From assembly GCA_006937955.1 (NCBI GenBank), contig SSNP01000106.1:542934-606933 (forward strand): 64,000 nt of DNA, in the 5' to 3' direction. Each line of letters begins with the position of its first letter. Positions within the stretch are counted from its first letter, which is position 1. The notes below the pieces were generated by a model that was not told the origin of the DNA, did not search any database, and saw nothing but the letters and a program-made list of their open reading frames with translations. Positions 1 through 15,100 of this stretch are shown here, one piece after another. The DNA is from Pachypanchax playfairii. Taxonomy: Eukaryota > Chordata > Actinopteri > Cyprinodontiformes > Aplocheilidae. Made by a program: the position numbers and the translations under genes.

Positions 1-180
1 AGTTGTTTTTCACCCACTCCTCCACAATCTTGACGACGGCACGAAGGATCTTGGGATCAGGTGACTTTTCGATCAGAGAGGTGAGAATGACCTGGATGAA
101 GTTTTTCCTCATCTCCATGCTCATGACAGACAGTCGAGTTTTCACCAGGTCGAGACTCAGCATAACCAGCTCGCTTGTGA
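1..180 (-). CDS. trrap: trrap exon 47, truncated by the window edge
   Basis: It encodes VTSELVMLSLDLVKTRLSVM.. through VVKIVEEWVKNN, closely matching vertebrate TRRAP. The acceptor AG is at 182-181. One base of the next codon remains at position 1, so the exon continues beyond the window. Confidence 0.93.
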
Positions 181-3100
181 CTTTTAGAACAGACACAAAA
201 ACAGCCACTGAGATAAAAACAGATCTAAACAGCTCTGATCTTATTATTCACACAATAAACATTTCAATATTTTTAGTAAAACCATCATCACCACTTGCAA
301 AATACAAGATTTGCAACTTTTTCTAATTAAACCACTCAAAACATTAGTCACAAAACAACACACGAAAGTGTGGGCTGACATTTTTTCCTTAAAAAGTTTA
401 ACAGCTTTAGTATAATCAGGATGGAACGTCTTGATCATGCTTTACTGAATTACTGAAACTGAAGACTCTAGAGGTGCGCTGGCCCTTCTGGTTAGATGGC
501 CTTTGGTGTTAGTGACTGTAACAGCTCATGGTGGGGGGTTAATGTCTGCGTTTCCTGATACAGTCATTAGGGACCCATTTAAAGCACAGATAGTATCTTA
601 TAGCCTTTACCTCCCATGTGAGTAAACAACAGGAACTATGTGCTGTGAGACCTGAGTTCAAGCTAAGAGAAAACTGAAAAGTAAATCACATCAAATTATA
701 GCGAAGCTAATAAAACAACACTGTTTTCTTGTTACTGTTACTGCATCAAACAGTTCCCGTCCTTACAAACCAAAGCTAAGCCAAACAAGGACTTTCTTTA
801 TTTAAAGAAGAAAACAATGAGGACAATACAGACCAGAAACCAAAGCTGAGGAACAGTCCCTGTGAAACCAGACTATCTATGGAAGGGGTATCCTCTAACC
901 AAAACAGCTTTCAGGTTAGTGGAGCCATAACTTTTGAGACACATGAGATGTTTGAACTCTGCAGAGGGTCACAGTGTGAGAGTTGTTCAGCCTCATGCTG
1001 GACAGAGGCTGGTACGGACATTACCCTTCCTGACAGTTACTGTCTTGATGAATCTCTAAAAGTGTCAGGAACTCAAAATCAGGTTTTAATTTTGAGTTAA
1101 ATCATGGATAAACATTAAAAAAGGTGATTGTAGTAACCAGTTTTGATTAATTCTTTTTGTGACAGTAACTAGCATCCTCAAATCAAGCTACATCCTTTCT
1201 GTTTGAGTACCTGTACTGGTTTCAGTGACCCCTGGGTTAGCCTGCTGGGGGCTAAGGTGTTCCCGGACCATTTTCTGTAGTGAGCGCATGAACACAGAGA
1301 TGAGGCGGTCAATGTAGCTGGCATTATAACTGCAGGCAGACTTCAGGATCATCAGAGTTCCTGTGAGACAAATGAAGGAGAAGAAATGAAGATGAAGGGA
1401 GCAAAAAACTGGAAATACAACAATCTGACAGGGACTTTAACCTCTCCGGGGTACGTTAACAGGCAGCTGGTGATCATTCATGCTGAATGACAGAGTATTT
1501 GCTGTTTTTTCTTTTCTTTTCCTTTGAGTGCTAAAGACATGGGGAGAAAAATAAGTAATGTACTACTAAGCTGCTGCTCTCGGGAGAGGTAAGAATTGTT
1601 AAAATGTCATCCCTCCAGCCAGGCAGAAGTATCACATCATAGCCATCTCACAGCAAAAGAAAGGTATCAAAGAAAAATGTCTGTCTCCTTAATGTACATT
1701 TTAATGAAAGTTTTCATAAAAATATTCTGACATCTGGATGGATAAGAATTATTTCTGTACACAGACAGTGTCCAAGAGCAGCAATCCTTCCCTCCTGAAG
1801 TAATCTTTACCAAACCAGATGCTACCTTCAGCAGCAGGGCCCGTTGACGTGTATTTTAATAACCCAACCACTGGTTTAACAGCTAAAAGTGACCGAGAAG
1901 CTACCTTGTTTTTTTTAGGAAAAAAGCAGAACTGTAATCATTTTTTAAGTGGAAAATAAAGGTGGTGATCTTACCAAAAAGCTGTGTGGGGTTGGTGTTG
2001 CTTGTTGCTTTTTCATAGTTGGTGAGACCTTCATAGATGACTTTGCTCACAGCAGCATAGAGACACTCCAGTTCCTCGTATTTAGAAGCCACAGTTGACG
2101 TGCCTGGAGATACGACACAGTTTGCTTTAAACAAAGTCAATAACCTCAGGATTTTACTCTGAAATAGTAGCAAGAAGGTGAAAGTGTAAATATCAGTAAA
2201 GAGAAATAGTCCAGATGATTCATCAGAAAGGAATCCAACTGCTTTTCAGAGTCCATGAATATTTTCTGGTAATAATTACAGGCATTTTTCCATTGACCTA
2301 TGTGGTGTGCCACAACAACATCCTCTCACCAGAGTTTGTATAGTTACAGTGTATTTTAGGCTGCGGCATCACAAATATAACACTATATTAATGTAGCTAC
2401 ATTAAACTGATTTATCAGACTTTTAATTCTAGAAAAAGTAGTTATTTACTCAGCAAGTTTATTTTAAATTTAAAGTACAAATTGTTTAAAGGGTTTTAAA
2501 AGTGATAACAATGAATAATGCTCCAAATCCTTCATCACAGAAATAAAGACTGAAAACATACATAAATTAAAATGATTATTTCTTCATTACTCAAGCACAA
2601 AACATGTCATTCCTGTGCACAAATTAAAAATCTATTTCTTTAATTCTGAGTCAGACTTTCAAACGTCTGTATTTGAGTTTTAATGCAGACAGGTGTTGAT
2701 TTTTCTCTGACCAATCAGGAACTTCCTGTGCTGGTTTAGATGGTTCAGACTTGTCTGAAGTCTAGTGTCAGCTATGTGGTTTTACCTATAACTGAAAACT
2801 AAAAACTACAGAGCTGAACCGTAATCAGACTGCGTAATGAAAAGGAACCACGAGTATTTGGAGCTTACTTGGCTCAGTGGGGAAGATGCTCATTAGCCGG
2901 GAAAGGAGTGAATGGACAGCTCGGAGGATTTTTGTATTGCCACAGGTCATGCATGCAGCGATGCCCCGCTGCAGGGGCTTGAAATGGGCCAGAATGGCTG
3001 GAGACTGCAGCACCGTCAACAGGAAGCAGAGGATCTCCAGTCCCGTGCAGATGTTGGAGATGTTAGCTTGAGCTGGCTGTTCCTGAAAAGTTATAAAGAC

Positions 3101-6100
3101 AGATTTAAATTATATTGTTGTTAATGTCCATCTCTATAGACACAAGCATACTATCCTATAGATGTATTCCAAGAAAACTTAGATAATATTCTTCAATACA
3201 CAAGAATTTCTCTCACACAAAAAAACAAAAACAAGGCATTGTGATGGCTGCTAAATCAAAGATCAATGGCCTAATTTTGTCTAAATTGCAATCAAGGTTT
3301 ACAATGGCAGGGCCAAGAGGATAATCTTCAACAGATTTATGGCGCTAATCTTGCTTAATGAACAAGGTGACTTCTGTGATAAGGCTCAGAGTAGATATTA
3401 GGGTCTTATTGATTTGCCAGTGTATTAACAGAATGGGAGCTTGTCTCTGGAGCCAAACAGAAAGAACATATACATGCTAGAGAACGAGCTGGTGATTGTG
3501 TACATTGTGTTTTGTGTGTGTCTTCTGTTGGACTTCACATCTAACCTCTTACAACACCCCACCGGACTCCTAATCGCTGCCATGTCAGTACAATGAGATG
3601 ATAAAAGGTAATCCGATTGAGAGTATTGTTCATTAGTCTGAGTAGGACGGCTGAGCAGGTAGAGCACGCTCCCAAAGGAGAGGAGACTGTGTATGTCCAT
3701 CTACATAAAACCCACAGAAAGGCTTGTTTGTCAGACCAGATCCTTCGGGATTTGGAGAGGGTTGAATGTGTGTGTTTGTTTGTGTGTGTGTATGTGGGCA
3801 GCGTGAAAGGCCTGGCTGATGAAGTGATCCCCAAAAGAGAACAAGAGAAATGTGTGACAATTGCTGAAACCCCTGTCTGATCAGACCGGGGTGATGAGCA
3901 GAGAAGCAGCGGAGAAATGGATAAATAGAGAGAGAGTGAGAGAGAGAGAGCAAGTTGTGATAAGAGCTTGGATTGAAAAGAGGAGATGAGAAGAGGAAGT
4001 GGTTAGAGACCGAGAGGAAAGGCGAGGAGATATGCAGAGCCACAGTGGGGTGATACAGAAGCAGGGATGAGGAGGTTGGAATGAAGAAGGGTTGGAGTTG
4101 ATTTGAATAGGAAAGGCACAGGCCAACCAGAATAGACTCATGTTATCTCACCACTGTCATTATTTTGTCATTATTGCTGTTGGCGCCTCACTTTGTGCAT
4201 TACTGATAACAGACAAAGGACTCAGAGGTGATAGAGCAAACACTAAGAGGGAGTTTAAGTGGAAACATCTCTAGGAAGGCATTAGCTGTTTGGAGCTTAC
4301 TGCCTGGCGCTGAACCAGCATGCCTGAATATTTTAACTTTTATTCAGCTTGTTTACTAAAAAAACTAATCATAACCTCTAAAGGCAACTTCAAATATTCA
4401 ATGCAATATTCACATGAAAAAGCTCATTTTTAATTCACTTAAAAACACACAAAATATAAGAAATGTAAAGGCCTAGCTTTGCTTGAAGGGATGCCTGAGA
4501 TCATCTTATGTTGAGCAATGAGGGACGTATAGCGGGTCATGAAAATAACGTGATGCTCGATCTCACGCAATTTCACAAGATCTTGAGTGAGTCCATGTGG
4601 TGTGTGTTACACATAACTCTCAGCTAATATCACATGAATACGTAGTTTAATATCAGTAAATATCTGCCTTTTGTCCTCTGGTCCCATCAGATCCATCTGC
4701 CTTTTGTCCTCTGGTCCCATCAGATCCATCTACCTGTTGTTCTCTGGTCCCAGCAGATCCATCTGCCTGTTGTCCTCTGGTCCCATCAGATCCATCTGCC
4801 TTTTGTCCTCTGGTCCCAGCAGATCCATCTACCTGTTGTTCTCTGGTCCCAGCAGATCCATCTGCCTTTTGTCCTCTGGTCCCAGTAGATCCATCTGCCT
4901 GTTGTCTTCTGGTCCGAGTAGATCCATCTGCCTGTTGTCCTCTGGTCCCAGCAGATCCATCTGCCTGTTGTCCTCTGGTCCCATCAGATCCATCTACCTG
5001 TTGTCCTCTGGTCCCAGCAGATCCATCTGCCTGTTGTTCTCTGGTCCCATCAGATCCATCTGCCTGTTGTTCTCTGGTCCCATCAGATCCATCTACCTGT
5101 TGTCCTCTGGTCCCATCAGATCCATCTACCTGTTGTTCTCTGGTCCCAGTAGATCCATCTGCCTTTTGTCCTCTGGTCCCAGTAGATCCATCTGCCTGTT
5201 GTCCTCTGGTCCCATCAGATCCATCTGCCTTTTGTCCTCTGGTCCCATCAGATCCATCTGCCTTTTGTCCTCTGGTCCCAGTAGATCCATCTGCCTGTTG
5301 TCCTCTGGGTCCCATCAGATCCATCTGCCTGTTGTTCTCTGGTCCCATCAGATCCATCTGCCTGTTGTCCTCTGGTCCCATCAGATCCATCTACCTGTTG
5401 TTTTCTGGTCCCAGCAGATCCATCTACCTGTTGTCCTCTGGGTCCCATCAGATCCATCTACCTGTTGTCCTCTGGTCCCAGCAGATCCATCTGCCTGTTG
5501 TCCTCTGGTCCCAGCAGTTTCCAGCTGTGTTACGGCTCTTGCTGCTGGACCAGTTCATTAATTGGCTTTCCATTGTGAATGATGCTCATGTAACCTGTCT
5601 CTTCTTCAGATCTTCCGTGCAGTATTGACACAATAAGAGCTGCTCTTGGATGGAAAACACACAAGAATTCTGGGAATTGGTGTTGGGTGTGAGGGAAACA
5701 ACACTACTGGGGTAACAACTAGTGCTCACAACAAACTACAACTACCACATATGATTTGTTACTCTGCCTTCCATCTTTTTGCTACTGAAGGAAAAACAAA
5801 ATTCACACAAACAAGCGTCTCACAAAACTATCCTACAAGTTCCACATCAACAAAAAAAGCTCACCACATACGTTTTATAATTGTACTGTACCGTCCTGGT
5901 TTTAAACTGTATTTGTGTTTACTAAGCTTTAGAAAGCACTATGAATGCAGCTGACTCAAAAGGTTAATCAGCTTTAGATGTACGTGTAAGGATTATTTTC
6001 TGGGAGTTTCATGAAATAGTGTCAAGTGGTTCATGAGATATTTACACACAGATGGAATTTGAAATTATTGTTGCGTGCCTCTTAGAAACAGGTGATAACA

Positions 6101-9100
6101 AAAAAAAAACACCAATGAATGAAAGTTGCATAGCAGAGAAAATAAAAAAAGTATGACCCATATGACCCACATCAGCAGCCTTAGATGCATAATGACAATC
6201 ATTCTGCCGTCTTACCACTGTCATTAGCAACTTGTCAAACCACTGCAGCTTGAGCTCAGCACGAGGCCACATATCAGGCCTGAGGGCAGTTTTCATCAGG
6301 CTGACACAGCGGCGGGACAGCAACTCCCCCGGAGACCCAGCCACGTTGGTGCTTTCATTCACCTAGACACAAGAGAGGAAGAAAGCCTGGTATCATCATC
6401 ATTATTATTATTAATGACAGCAGGTCTTCATTTTTAATATCTCGAAGAGGTAAGAAACCACATAAAGCATCTACTGTCACTGGATACTGTAATAGCATTA
6501 ATGCATACAGGGTTCACAAGCGGCGCACTTCTGAAGCGGAACCATTCTTCAGTAAAAATCCTTCACAGTGTCTTACACACTGCAGGAGCATCCTTGACCA
6601 AGACACTGAATCCCTATCATCTCTAGGTGTGGTGTCCTTTAGCTGATGTTAATCCCTCGGGCCACTGAAAACATATTTTTCTACAGGGATCAATTTAGTA
6701 TCACAATACGCTGTTATCAGGTGGAATACAAAGAGAAGATTATGTTTCTATAGACTGCTCTGCTAGCAGTGAGCGATCCCCAGAGGTAATACAGAAAGTT
6801 ATATTTAGAGATGGTTGGATGAACAGAAAGAATAAAGCTTAACCCCACCCTCAAAAAAGACAAGAAAAATTCAAGGTGAGTGAAATTTCAGCAGACTATT
6901 TCAGGTTTGTAGCCAAGGTTACTAGAACAAGTGACACCCGTGTGAGGAGACGCATAAAGGACTCTGTGTGTGTGTTTATTCAGCTGTTCTTATGAAAAGC
7001 AATTTAGGTTTATGATCACTGTAAAGCCTTTTAAAAGGTTTGCTTGAGTGCTTCTGTGATGTTTTGGGTAAATTACACAGTAAAGAGATTATGCCAATAA
7101 ATGTCCTGACAAAGATGTCTGTGCGGACATTTTGTTGTGTCCATAACTGGTAGAGATCTTACCTGGCATGCAATCCGGATAAGGAAGTTAACAACAGTAT
7201 CTGTATGTTGTTTCTCTACAGGTTTTGTGAGCATGGTCTCAGTTCCGGGCATCGACTGGCTGCGTCCAAACACCTGAAAATAAACACATAAATAAAAATG
7301 TTGGTTGCTGAAAAAATGAGTTACAGAAAATTTAAAAGGAAGATTTTGGAAGCAGTTCCCAAACTGATGGACTAGCTACTAAAAACATTGACTGACAATT
7401 TTCTGAGCACATAATCTTCTCTTTGGAAAGAGCAGAAAAAATGCTGCTATCAAATTTCCCCCTGGAATAAAGCTATTCCATAAAATAGACTGCAGTTAAA
7501 AAGTACAAGTCCTGATTAGATATCTAAATCAGTAAATCCCTAAGTCACTGAACAAACATTTGGAAAGCAATAAATTATTTATTCAAACTCTGTTGTTACT
7601 GTTCAATCAAGGACTTAAACCTTTAAAACAAACAAATGTATTTAAATTTTAAAGAAGAGCTTCTTTGATCAAAGAAAAGGGACGTTAGATGATGTAACTG
7701 TGTACTTCCAACTATTAGATACATTAAAAATAATGTACATTTCTATTTTTGAAAACAATTTTTGAAAGTTTCAAAGAAAAACAAAATAAAAAAAAGCTTA
7801 GAAAGGTGCATGACAATGAAAGGATCTGAGTGACTTGGGTGTGGGCATCCACATCGATTTGACACCTGTTCATTTTGCACTGAGCTCACCGCAGACGCCG
7901 CGCCAGCTGCCGTACGGAATCTTTTAACATCCTGTCCAGCAGCTGTGGGTTCAAGAGACAGTCCTCTTTTCACCGCCGCTCCACTCGTTCCTTCACCCGC
8001 CACGACTTCCGACTCAGATTCCGGCTGCCGCAGTAAACAGAAGAACAGGTGAGGAAGCAAACATGTTTATTTACAGATCTATTACAGTTTGAATAACAAA
8101 GCACGTTAAACTCCACATATCTGTACATTGATTCTGAATAAGTAGGTGTGTAGAGTTTACACATGTTAGAGTACTACTTTAAAAATGTAGAAACGATGAA
8201 ATACGTTTCTCTGAGAAAAAAAAACTCATCTTCCAATAAATAAAATGGTTAAAAAAGTGAAATACTCATTTGATAACAATGAATTTGTGTATTAACAGGG
8301 CAAATGAGCACAAACCGGGAATTTGACACACTGGTGTTAATGAAAAATGATGTGGATTCACCTGCTGGTCTTTAATCCTCTGTAATTCCCATTTAATAAC
8401 CACCTCGGCCAAGTCCACAGCCAGTTTCCTTTGCTCTATGGTCACACTGGGCGTGAAGCCCAGGCGCTGCATTGCACTGATCATGTGCTGCACCAGGTGG
8501 TGGCGGACAGGGTAGTATACCTACAACACACACATAACTCAGTGAGAGATGATATATTTAATATTCTGAGCACAAAGTGTCAGGCGGGAGTTAAATTTTC
8601 TCCAAGAGATGTGGACAGATGGTTATTGGTGCCAATGGCAGAGTTTAAATTAGGTAAGAAGTGATAGGAAGAGAAGATTGAAAGATTTGTGCAGAAATTA
8701 CATTTTAAACACGCGGTGTCACTGTGGACTGGGATGAGCTTTCACTTTATATTTTTGTGATTAACTCACAAACCAAGTGTTCACTTTGTGCTTAAACCAC
8801 AAGCAGAACTGGAAGGTTTTCAGCTGCCGTCTGACTGGGCTGCAACTGCTGGTGACAAACTGCAACAAGCATTTGGGAAGTTTCATAAATGTCTAAGCAT
8901 TCGTGAAGGTTCTCACATTTCTCTTGCTGCCTTGTATCTTCAATCATGAAGCTAATTTAAAAAAAAAAACTGACACTTTAAAGGGACTTAAGGCAAGATT
9001 TGTGAAAAACTACACATGCATTTCCAGTTTATTCAATGCTAATGGGTCATGAAGCATTAAAAACCCAAAATAACGAGGCCATCCGCATATATGTCTGTTG

Positions 9101-12100
9101 CCTTGGAAACGCTGTGTGCTACATAATGCGCTGCAGTTCGACGTCCGAATTTCCCGCGCAGTTGTAGTTATGTGACGTAAATTGACGCTGCATGCGCGTT
9201 GCCGACAGCTCTTGAACAGGAAGTACATGGCCGCCGTGGACTTGGATTCAAACACTGAAGGTATACTTATGGATGTTTCTGCAGCCAGCAAACGACCTGC
9301 ATCCACTCTCACCCCCCAAAAAAGTGGCACCACGAAGAAAAAAAAGACTTTATCAGCGGCATCTCGTGAGTCTAAAAAAAAAATGACCGAAGCCGGGCAG
9401 GCACCCGCATAAATATTGGATATGTGTTCGGTTCATGGAGGGAACTTCAGCTGCATTTGGGAGTGAAAACGGATGCTGACATGGCTCATTTCCTTGTGAC
9501 CAGGTGAGAAAACATTATAGGTCGTGTTTAGAGCCTGATACAGTATGAAAATGATGAGATCAAATCAAATTACAGAGTGGAGAGACCAGACGTGAAGTAT
9601 GTTAGCCTCCCCGGTGCAGTGCTGTGAAGACGAACAGTCTGTAAAGTGTCTGTGCGCGCTCCCGTGCCGGCTTGGCTGGTGGCTGCAGTTAGCCACAGCG
9701 CCTGTCACGGCAGCACTGAGTCAGATTTTGTAAAGCTGCCTTAAGTTCCTTTAATACCGAAACTTGTAAAAAAAAAAAAATGTTGATCGTTGAGTGTCAC
9801 AGTTTGGTTTGAGATGCATCATATGACCCATGTGACCCAGCCATTAGGGCTGTCAAAAAAATCAATATCAAAACATGAAAATTCATAACTAATAAGATAT
9901 ACATTTTTATTCATATCAATACCAGCAACGCCGTGTGACACATATATACAGATGTGTTTCATTATCACTGATATAGTAAAAATAGCAAAAAAGTAAAGGT
10001 TTTCTGCTGAATTATTTTACATGGTGCTACTATTTATTATTTACGTGCTCTTAAAATATTTAGTTCAGAAGCACCAGAGGTCCAAACGGAAACAAAATGT
10101 TAGTCTGATAATGTTTACTGATTTTTTAAATATTATTTATTCATAGTTTTTCTCCCTTCAGTGTCAAAATAGTGTTTTCTTTAGTACTGGTACTTAGTTT
10201 AAAAAGTTATTATCATGTCTTTTCTACAAGCCATTTTAAAAATGTGTCGCTAAAGTGTGATACGAACCAATTCTGTGTGATTCCAACTGAAAATTGTAGT
10301 TTTGGAGTTATAAGTAACATTTACAAATAAAGAGGAATCAAATTTTTACTTAGAAAGAAATAAATTTCATATTTCACACTCAAATTTTAGATGATTCTAA
10401 CCGATAACAGAGAATCTACTTTAGATAATGAGACATTCTACCTCTTCCTTGTTCAAGCCTTGAGGTATTGTATTTCCATTAATGACCTTTAAAAATGTAA
10501 CTGGCCTTCATCACCGCAGCAACCAACCAAAACAATGAGCTCCGTTTTTTTTTACAACCAATTTATCCTTATTCTCCTTTTCACTAAAAAATACCTGACT
10601 ATTATACAAAGAAGGAACTTTTAAACAGATGTTTAACAGTTTTATTTGACTAAAGGGACAGAATCCAAAATGCAGGTAGTAGAAGAGCAGGAACAGCTTC
10701 CTTCCAACACCAGATTTAAACTTCTACATTTTAGAATAATTAACTCCTGGAACATAGTTGCTCTGAAACCTAAGAGTCAGAACAGGCAAACTACAATATT
10801 GTATTCCTTCTTATTAGTCTCAAGGACATGATGATGAACACTTAGCTCGGAGCATTCACGCACCCGAGTGTCACACTCAAGAGTCACTTATCTTTTGAAA
10901 ACCGAACCGGGACTCTCAAACGCACATGCAGACAAAGGAGCAAGAGATGAGATGTCTATCCCAGCGCTGTTGTCAGTGTCAAAGAATATTAAAGCTTCTC
11001 ACTCTGAGGGTAATTATAGTCGATAGAGCAGGACTTTGCAGCCTCTTAATGACAGAATGGCTAAGCCCTGTCCATCACGTGTGCACAAAGACAAACACAC
11101 ATGCAATCTCTCTATTACTTTATGAAGCACACACACATACACAGCCTCATCTGTCTGTCATTATCTCCTCCTCAGTGTAATTATGCTGATGTGATTACAT
11201 TAGATTAGTCATCTGGCCCAGTGAGAGCCGCCTGTCAGAGAGATAGAGAGGGGAGCTGAGGGAAATGTCAGTCTTCTGCTAAAAGACTGTCGCTGTCTGA
11301 CTTGGAAGGCAGCTGAAAAAAGTGAGGGAGTGAAAGATTCTTTCAAGTTTAAGAATGAGGGCAAACCTAAAGGCAAATGAACTTCTGCTGCTAACTGTTT
11401 CAGAGATGAGATGATCTTTGCCTCTAATGATCATGACTGAAAAGGGCGTGTCTGAGACTGGATCTGCTTTATGGCAGATACAAAAACAACACTGGCTTTA
11501 TTCCCTGTTTCCATTGGGACTTGTAAAGAGGACTCATGTAATTCAGAGCACTTGAATAATCAGTGTAAATAGATCCTCAATTGTTCTCCACCATGTTTTT
11601 CTCTGCTGTGAGCTGCCAGCAGCAACAAATCATTGTATATACACACTCTTGTAGCAATTGCCCTCTCAATATTTGTGGTGGAAGCTTACCTTCAAGTAGT
11701 ACAACTCTAGATATAACATGCTGACATTCAATACAGATCAACTACATAAATTGTAACTTAATCCAAATTGTTTGGACAAATCTGTCAAGAATCATTGAAA
11801 GCACAGTAGCAAAAATTAAACAAACCGGACTGTTTTGTCATCTTGACCCAACCCACATAGATTTCCTTGAAATCGTTACATTTAGCAGGAATATGATGAT
11901 GAAGTAGTGACGGGATTAGTTTTCTGCTCACCCTGAAGTGCTGCACAATAAGATGTAGTATGTGAACGAGTTGTGGAACAGTGTGTCCTTCCTCCACGAT
12001 GATTTTGCGAGTCCAGTGGGTCAGCATCTGATGGCCGTCCTCCATACGGGCAGGCACGGCGGGGGTTAGGATGGCCATAGCCTGGCGAACAATGGCTCGG

Positions 12101-15100
12101 GCTTCCATTGTGTGGGCCTTCAACAAGCTGTGAAAGACCTTTACACAAAATGACACAATCAGTAACATTCTTAGTTTTTCTTCTATCCTATTCTGATTTC
12201 CTGAAGTGCTGTTTCCCTCCAACAAACTCACATTGTAATAAAAATGGAATTTCAAAAATAAAAAAAGCAGCACATTCAATAAACTCTGTAAGGAAGTAAA
12301 ACTGGAGGTTCTCTGAGTTTTGGCTACTTTTCTTCCCATTTCTTTTTTATACTAAGAGACATTTATTTCTAACTAAGGCAGAAAATTTGGACTCCCAAAA
12401 TAAAAAAGTATTAATTCAATAGAAATTAGTTTAAAATCTTCTGTTTGGTTTGTGAGTCTTATTGCTGGGAACAAGAAGTTAAAAAACAGACATGAAACAA
12501 AGTTGTAGAAAGTCTTAGTCACAAACCAAATACAAAATCTGAACTGGATTTGTTTCTGAATTCTGATCTGAGGAACTCCTATGTGTTATTAGTCCTCACC
12601 TGCAGAACAATCTTCTTGTGAATGGCAAACTTTGCAATGATGTGTGCAAGTAGTAAGTGGCCGCTGTATTTACAGGCGGGGTCTACGCAGGCTTTGGGCA
12701 GCAGGCACGGCCAAGCGAATGTCATTAGGCGACGCAGCTTGCTGTTGCGTGACTTGTTGTTGTCATGAATGTGGTGGGGCGCGTGCTCCACCAGCAAGGT
12801 AGAGAACTGAAGGAGGCAGATTCGCAATGAGTCCAACAGGTCTGCCTGCTTCTCTGGGTCCAGAACCTTGTGGGGGGGACATGACAATGAGTTTTTTCAG
12901 CAGAAACTCAACACATATAGCAAAGAGTAATCTAAACCTTTAAGCACCAGCGTTTCCTCATAAGGATAATATTTTTTTGAACATATTTTCATCAGCCTGC
13001 AGCTTTATAGCCATGAGGGATTCCACTCAATGTGATGTAATTTTATTTACAAAAACTCATTTAAAAATCTGTAAATTACAATAAAGCGATTGAGAGTGAA
13101 AAAACTACTTGTAACTGTTCCCTGAATGTCCAGGTGACACAGATTATAGTGTTTTATTCCTTTTATCTTAAAAAACAGTAAACAGCGAAAGAGTACACTT
13201 CTCTCTCTATTAAAAAAGAGACTCTCTTTACCAGCATACTGTCCTTATACATGACCACCATCTAGTGGTGGTGGGTAGAAATAACATGCTATTTATAGGT
13301 ATAGACCCGTCGCAATTCTGTGACTTTGGCACCTAAAGGTTTCAATGTTTCTGCAGGGAAATACACATAAAACACTTTCATCTCAAACTAACATACTTAT
13401 AACCAATACGGGATAACATCAATATAAATGATATAATGCACATAAATGCACAAGGAGAGACTTGTGAGATTTTACTGTTCATCTGAAATATAAAGGCTCA
13501 CAACAAGGTTTGCTTTTACATATGGTGAAAAACTCCAACATCCATTCAACAAATTACTAATCACTGCCTGAACTGCTTGCAGAGGAGACACAGAAGAGAG
13601 GACAGCACAGAGAGGGAGGGAGGGAGGGAGAATAAGGAAGGAAATGAGTTTTAACCAGACCGTAGAGGAGCCATTAGCAGCCATTAGGACTGGTGTTAGT
13701 GATGAGACCTGCTGCAGCACAAACAAACATGCTGACCTTTAGTACAGTCACACACTGACATTTACAAGACGAATTATTGTCTGGCTTGATGAAGGAAATG
13801 TGATGTAAACAAAGACCAATAGGCTGCTGGCAGGAAGAATGAAGACACATGAAAGACCCTTAAAGGAAGAGGCAGAAATGATCTGATGGAATATGAAGTT
13901 TAAAATATAAGAGAAGAAGGAGTTGTAGCTGATGATGACTAGGGATGGGACGATACACTTAAACTCACGATACGATGCACCTCGATATGTCACGAGTCAC
14001 GAAACAATATGTCAAGATACGATATCAAAAAAGATTTTTAATTTTTTTTAAAAATTACTATATAATAACAACTTGTTTATTTTTGTTTCAGTTGGAAACA
14101 CGAAAACACAAGGCCTAACAGGATAGCGCTTTTCATGTTTTTAGCACATTACTGAAGAGTTTTCTCTTCATGCTGAGATACTATGATTTATACCTTGGAC
14201 TCCTCTCCGAAACATGCTTTTGTGCAAAAAATTAATGTGCAGTGGTCGCGAGTGCAGCCTGATGAGGCTGAGTCACAGATATTACACGAGCTAATCAAAA
14301 TTTAGCTTTTGCTTTGATCAACAACAATATACTACAAAGGGACAGATCCCATTCTAAGATGTTGAAGCTGCTGCAGTACGAACCATCAGCTTGAAAAGGT
14401 AGTGCGGTAGCGCGCAGCTGCACCTGTTTCCAGAGTCACACAATGTAACTGGAGCTAATAGCATAGCTAACAGTGTACCAGTAGAGAAGAGCCTCATTTT
14501 ATGCCGCCAATCCGCTGCAGGGCGAACTATCGGCTCGAAACAATACGGATCAGAGCTGCTCGTCTCATCCAAATATTCCTCCATTTCACCTATCCCTCTC
14601 TGGCGCGTGTGTCAGTCAGAGTGACATGTCAGTCTCAGCACAGAATGCTGCGCCTCCTTAGTCCGCCAGTCACTCCCATTTTCATGTTATTTTTTAAATC
14701 TCAGACTGTATCCGGGGAGGGGGGGTTAAAGTTTTCCTTTAAGCAGTTTCACTATGTCTTTTAAATCTGATATATCAGTGTTATCCAGAGTGTCGATTTC
14801 TCTCACATTCCTTCGGATTTCTGGGCAGCTCAGTGCTGCTGAGACAGCTGCTTGTTGCTCCAGGTAGCGCGCTAGCATGTCGTACGTGCTATTCCACCTG
14901 GTCTGGACATCGGTGATGAGTCTAGTCTTTATTTCGCGATCCATTTTTTTTCAAACTCGATGCGTTTCGTCACGTTTTGTATCGCGATATTTCGTCCCAT
15001 CCCTAATGATGACTGTTAATGGCTAGATGAAGGTTCACTCAGACATTATGAGAAGAAATCCTCAATATATAGACACAAAGCTGCTGAATCATGGACTGTG

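Noticed and set aside
3617..4141. Overlapping frames in trrap intron 43 on both strands
   Set aside because: They are low-complexity TG- and GA-rich sequence with no similarity and no exon signals.
4653..5628. Long open frames on both strands over the 33-bp repeat
   Set aside because: They arise only because the unit is a multiple of three. Two single-base insertions shift the frame and there is no start context, splice site or protein similarity.
6500..6660. CTTGACCAAGACACTGAATCC as part of a fish SINE
   Set aside because: Only one short motif resembles such repeats, and no promoter boxes or tail could be placed.
9844..9910. TTAGGGCTGTCAAAAA as the end of a second hAT element
   Set aside because: No inverted partner or 8-bp duplication was found nearby.
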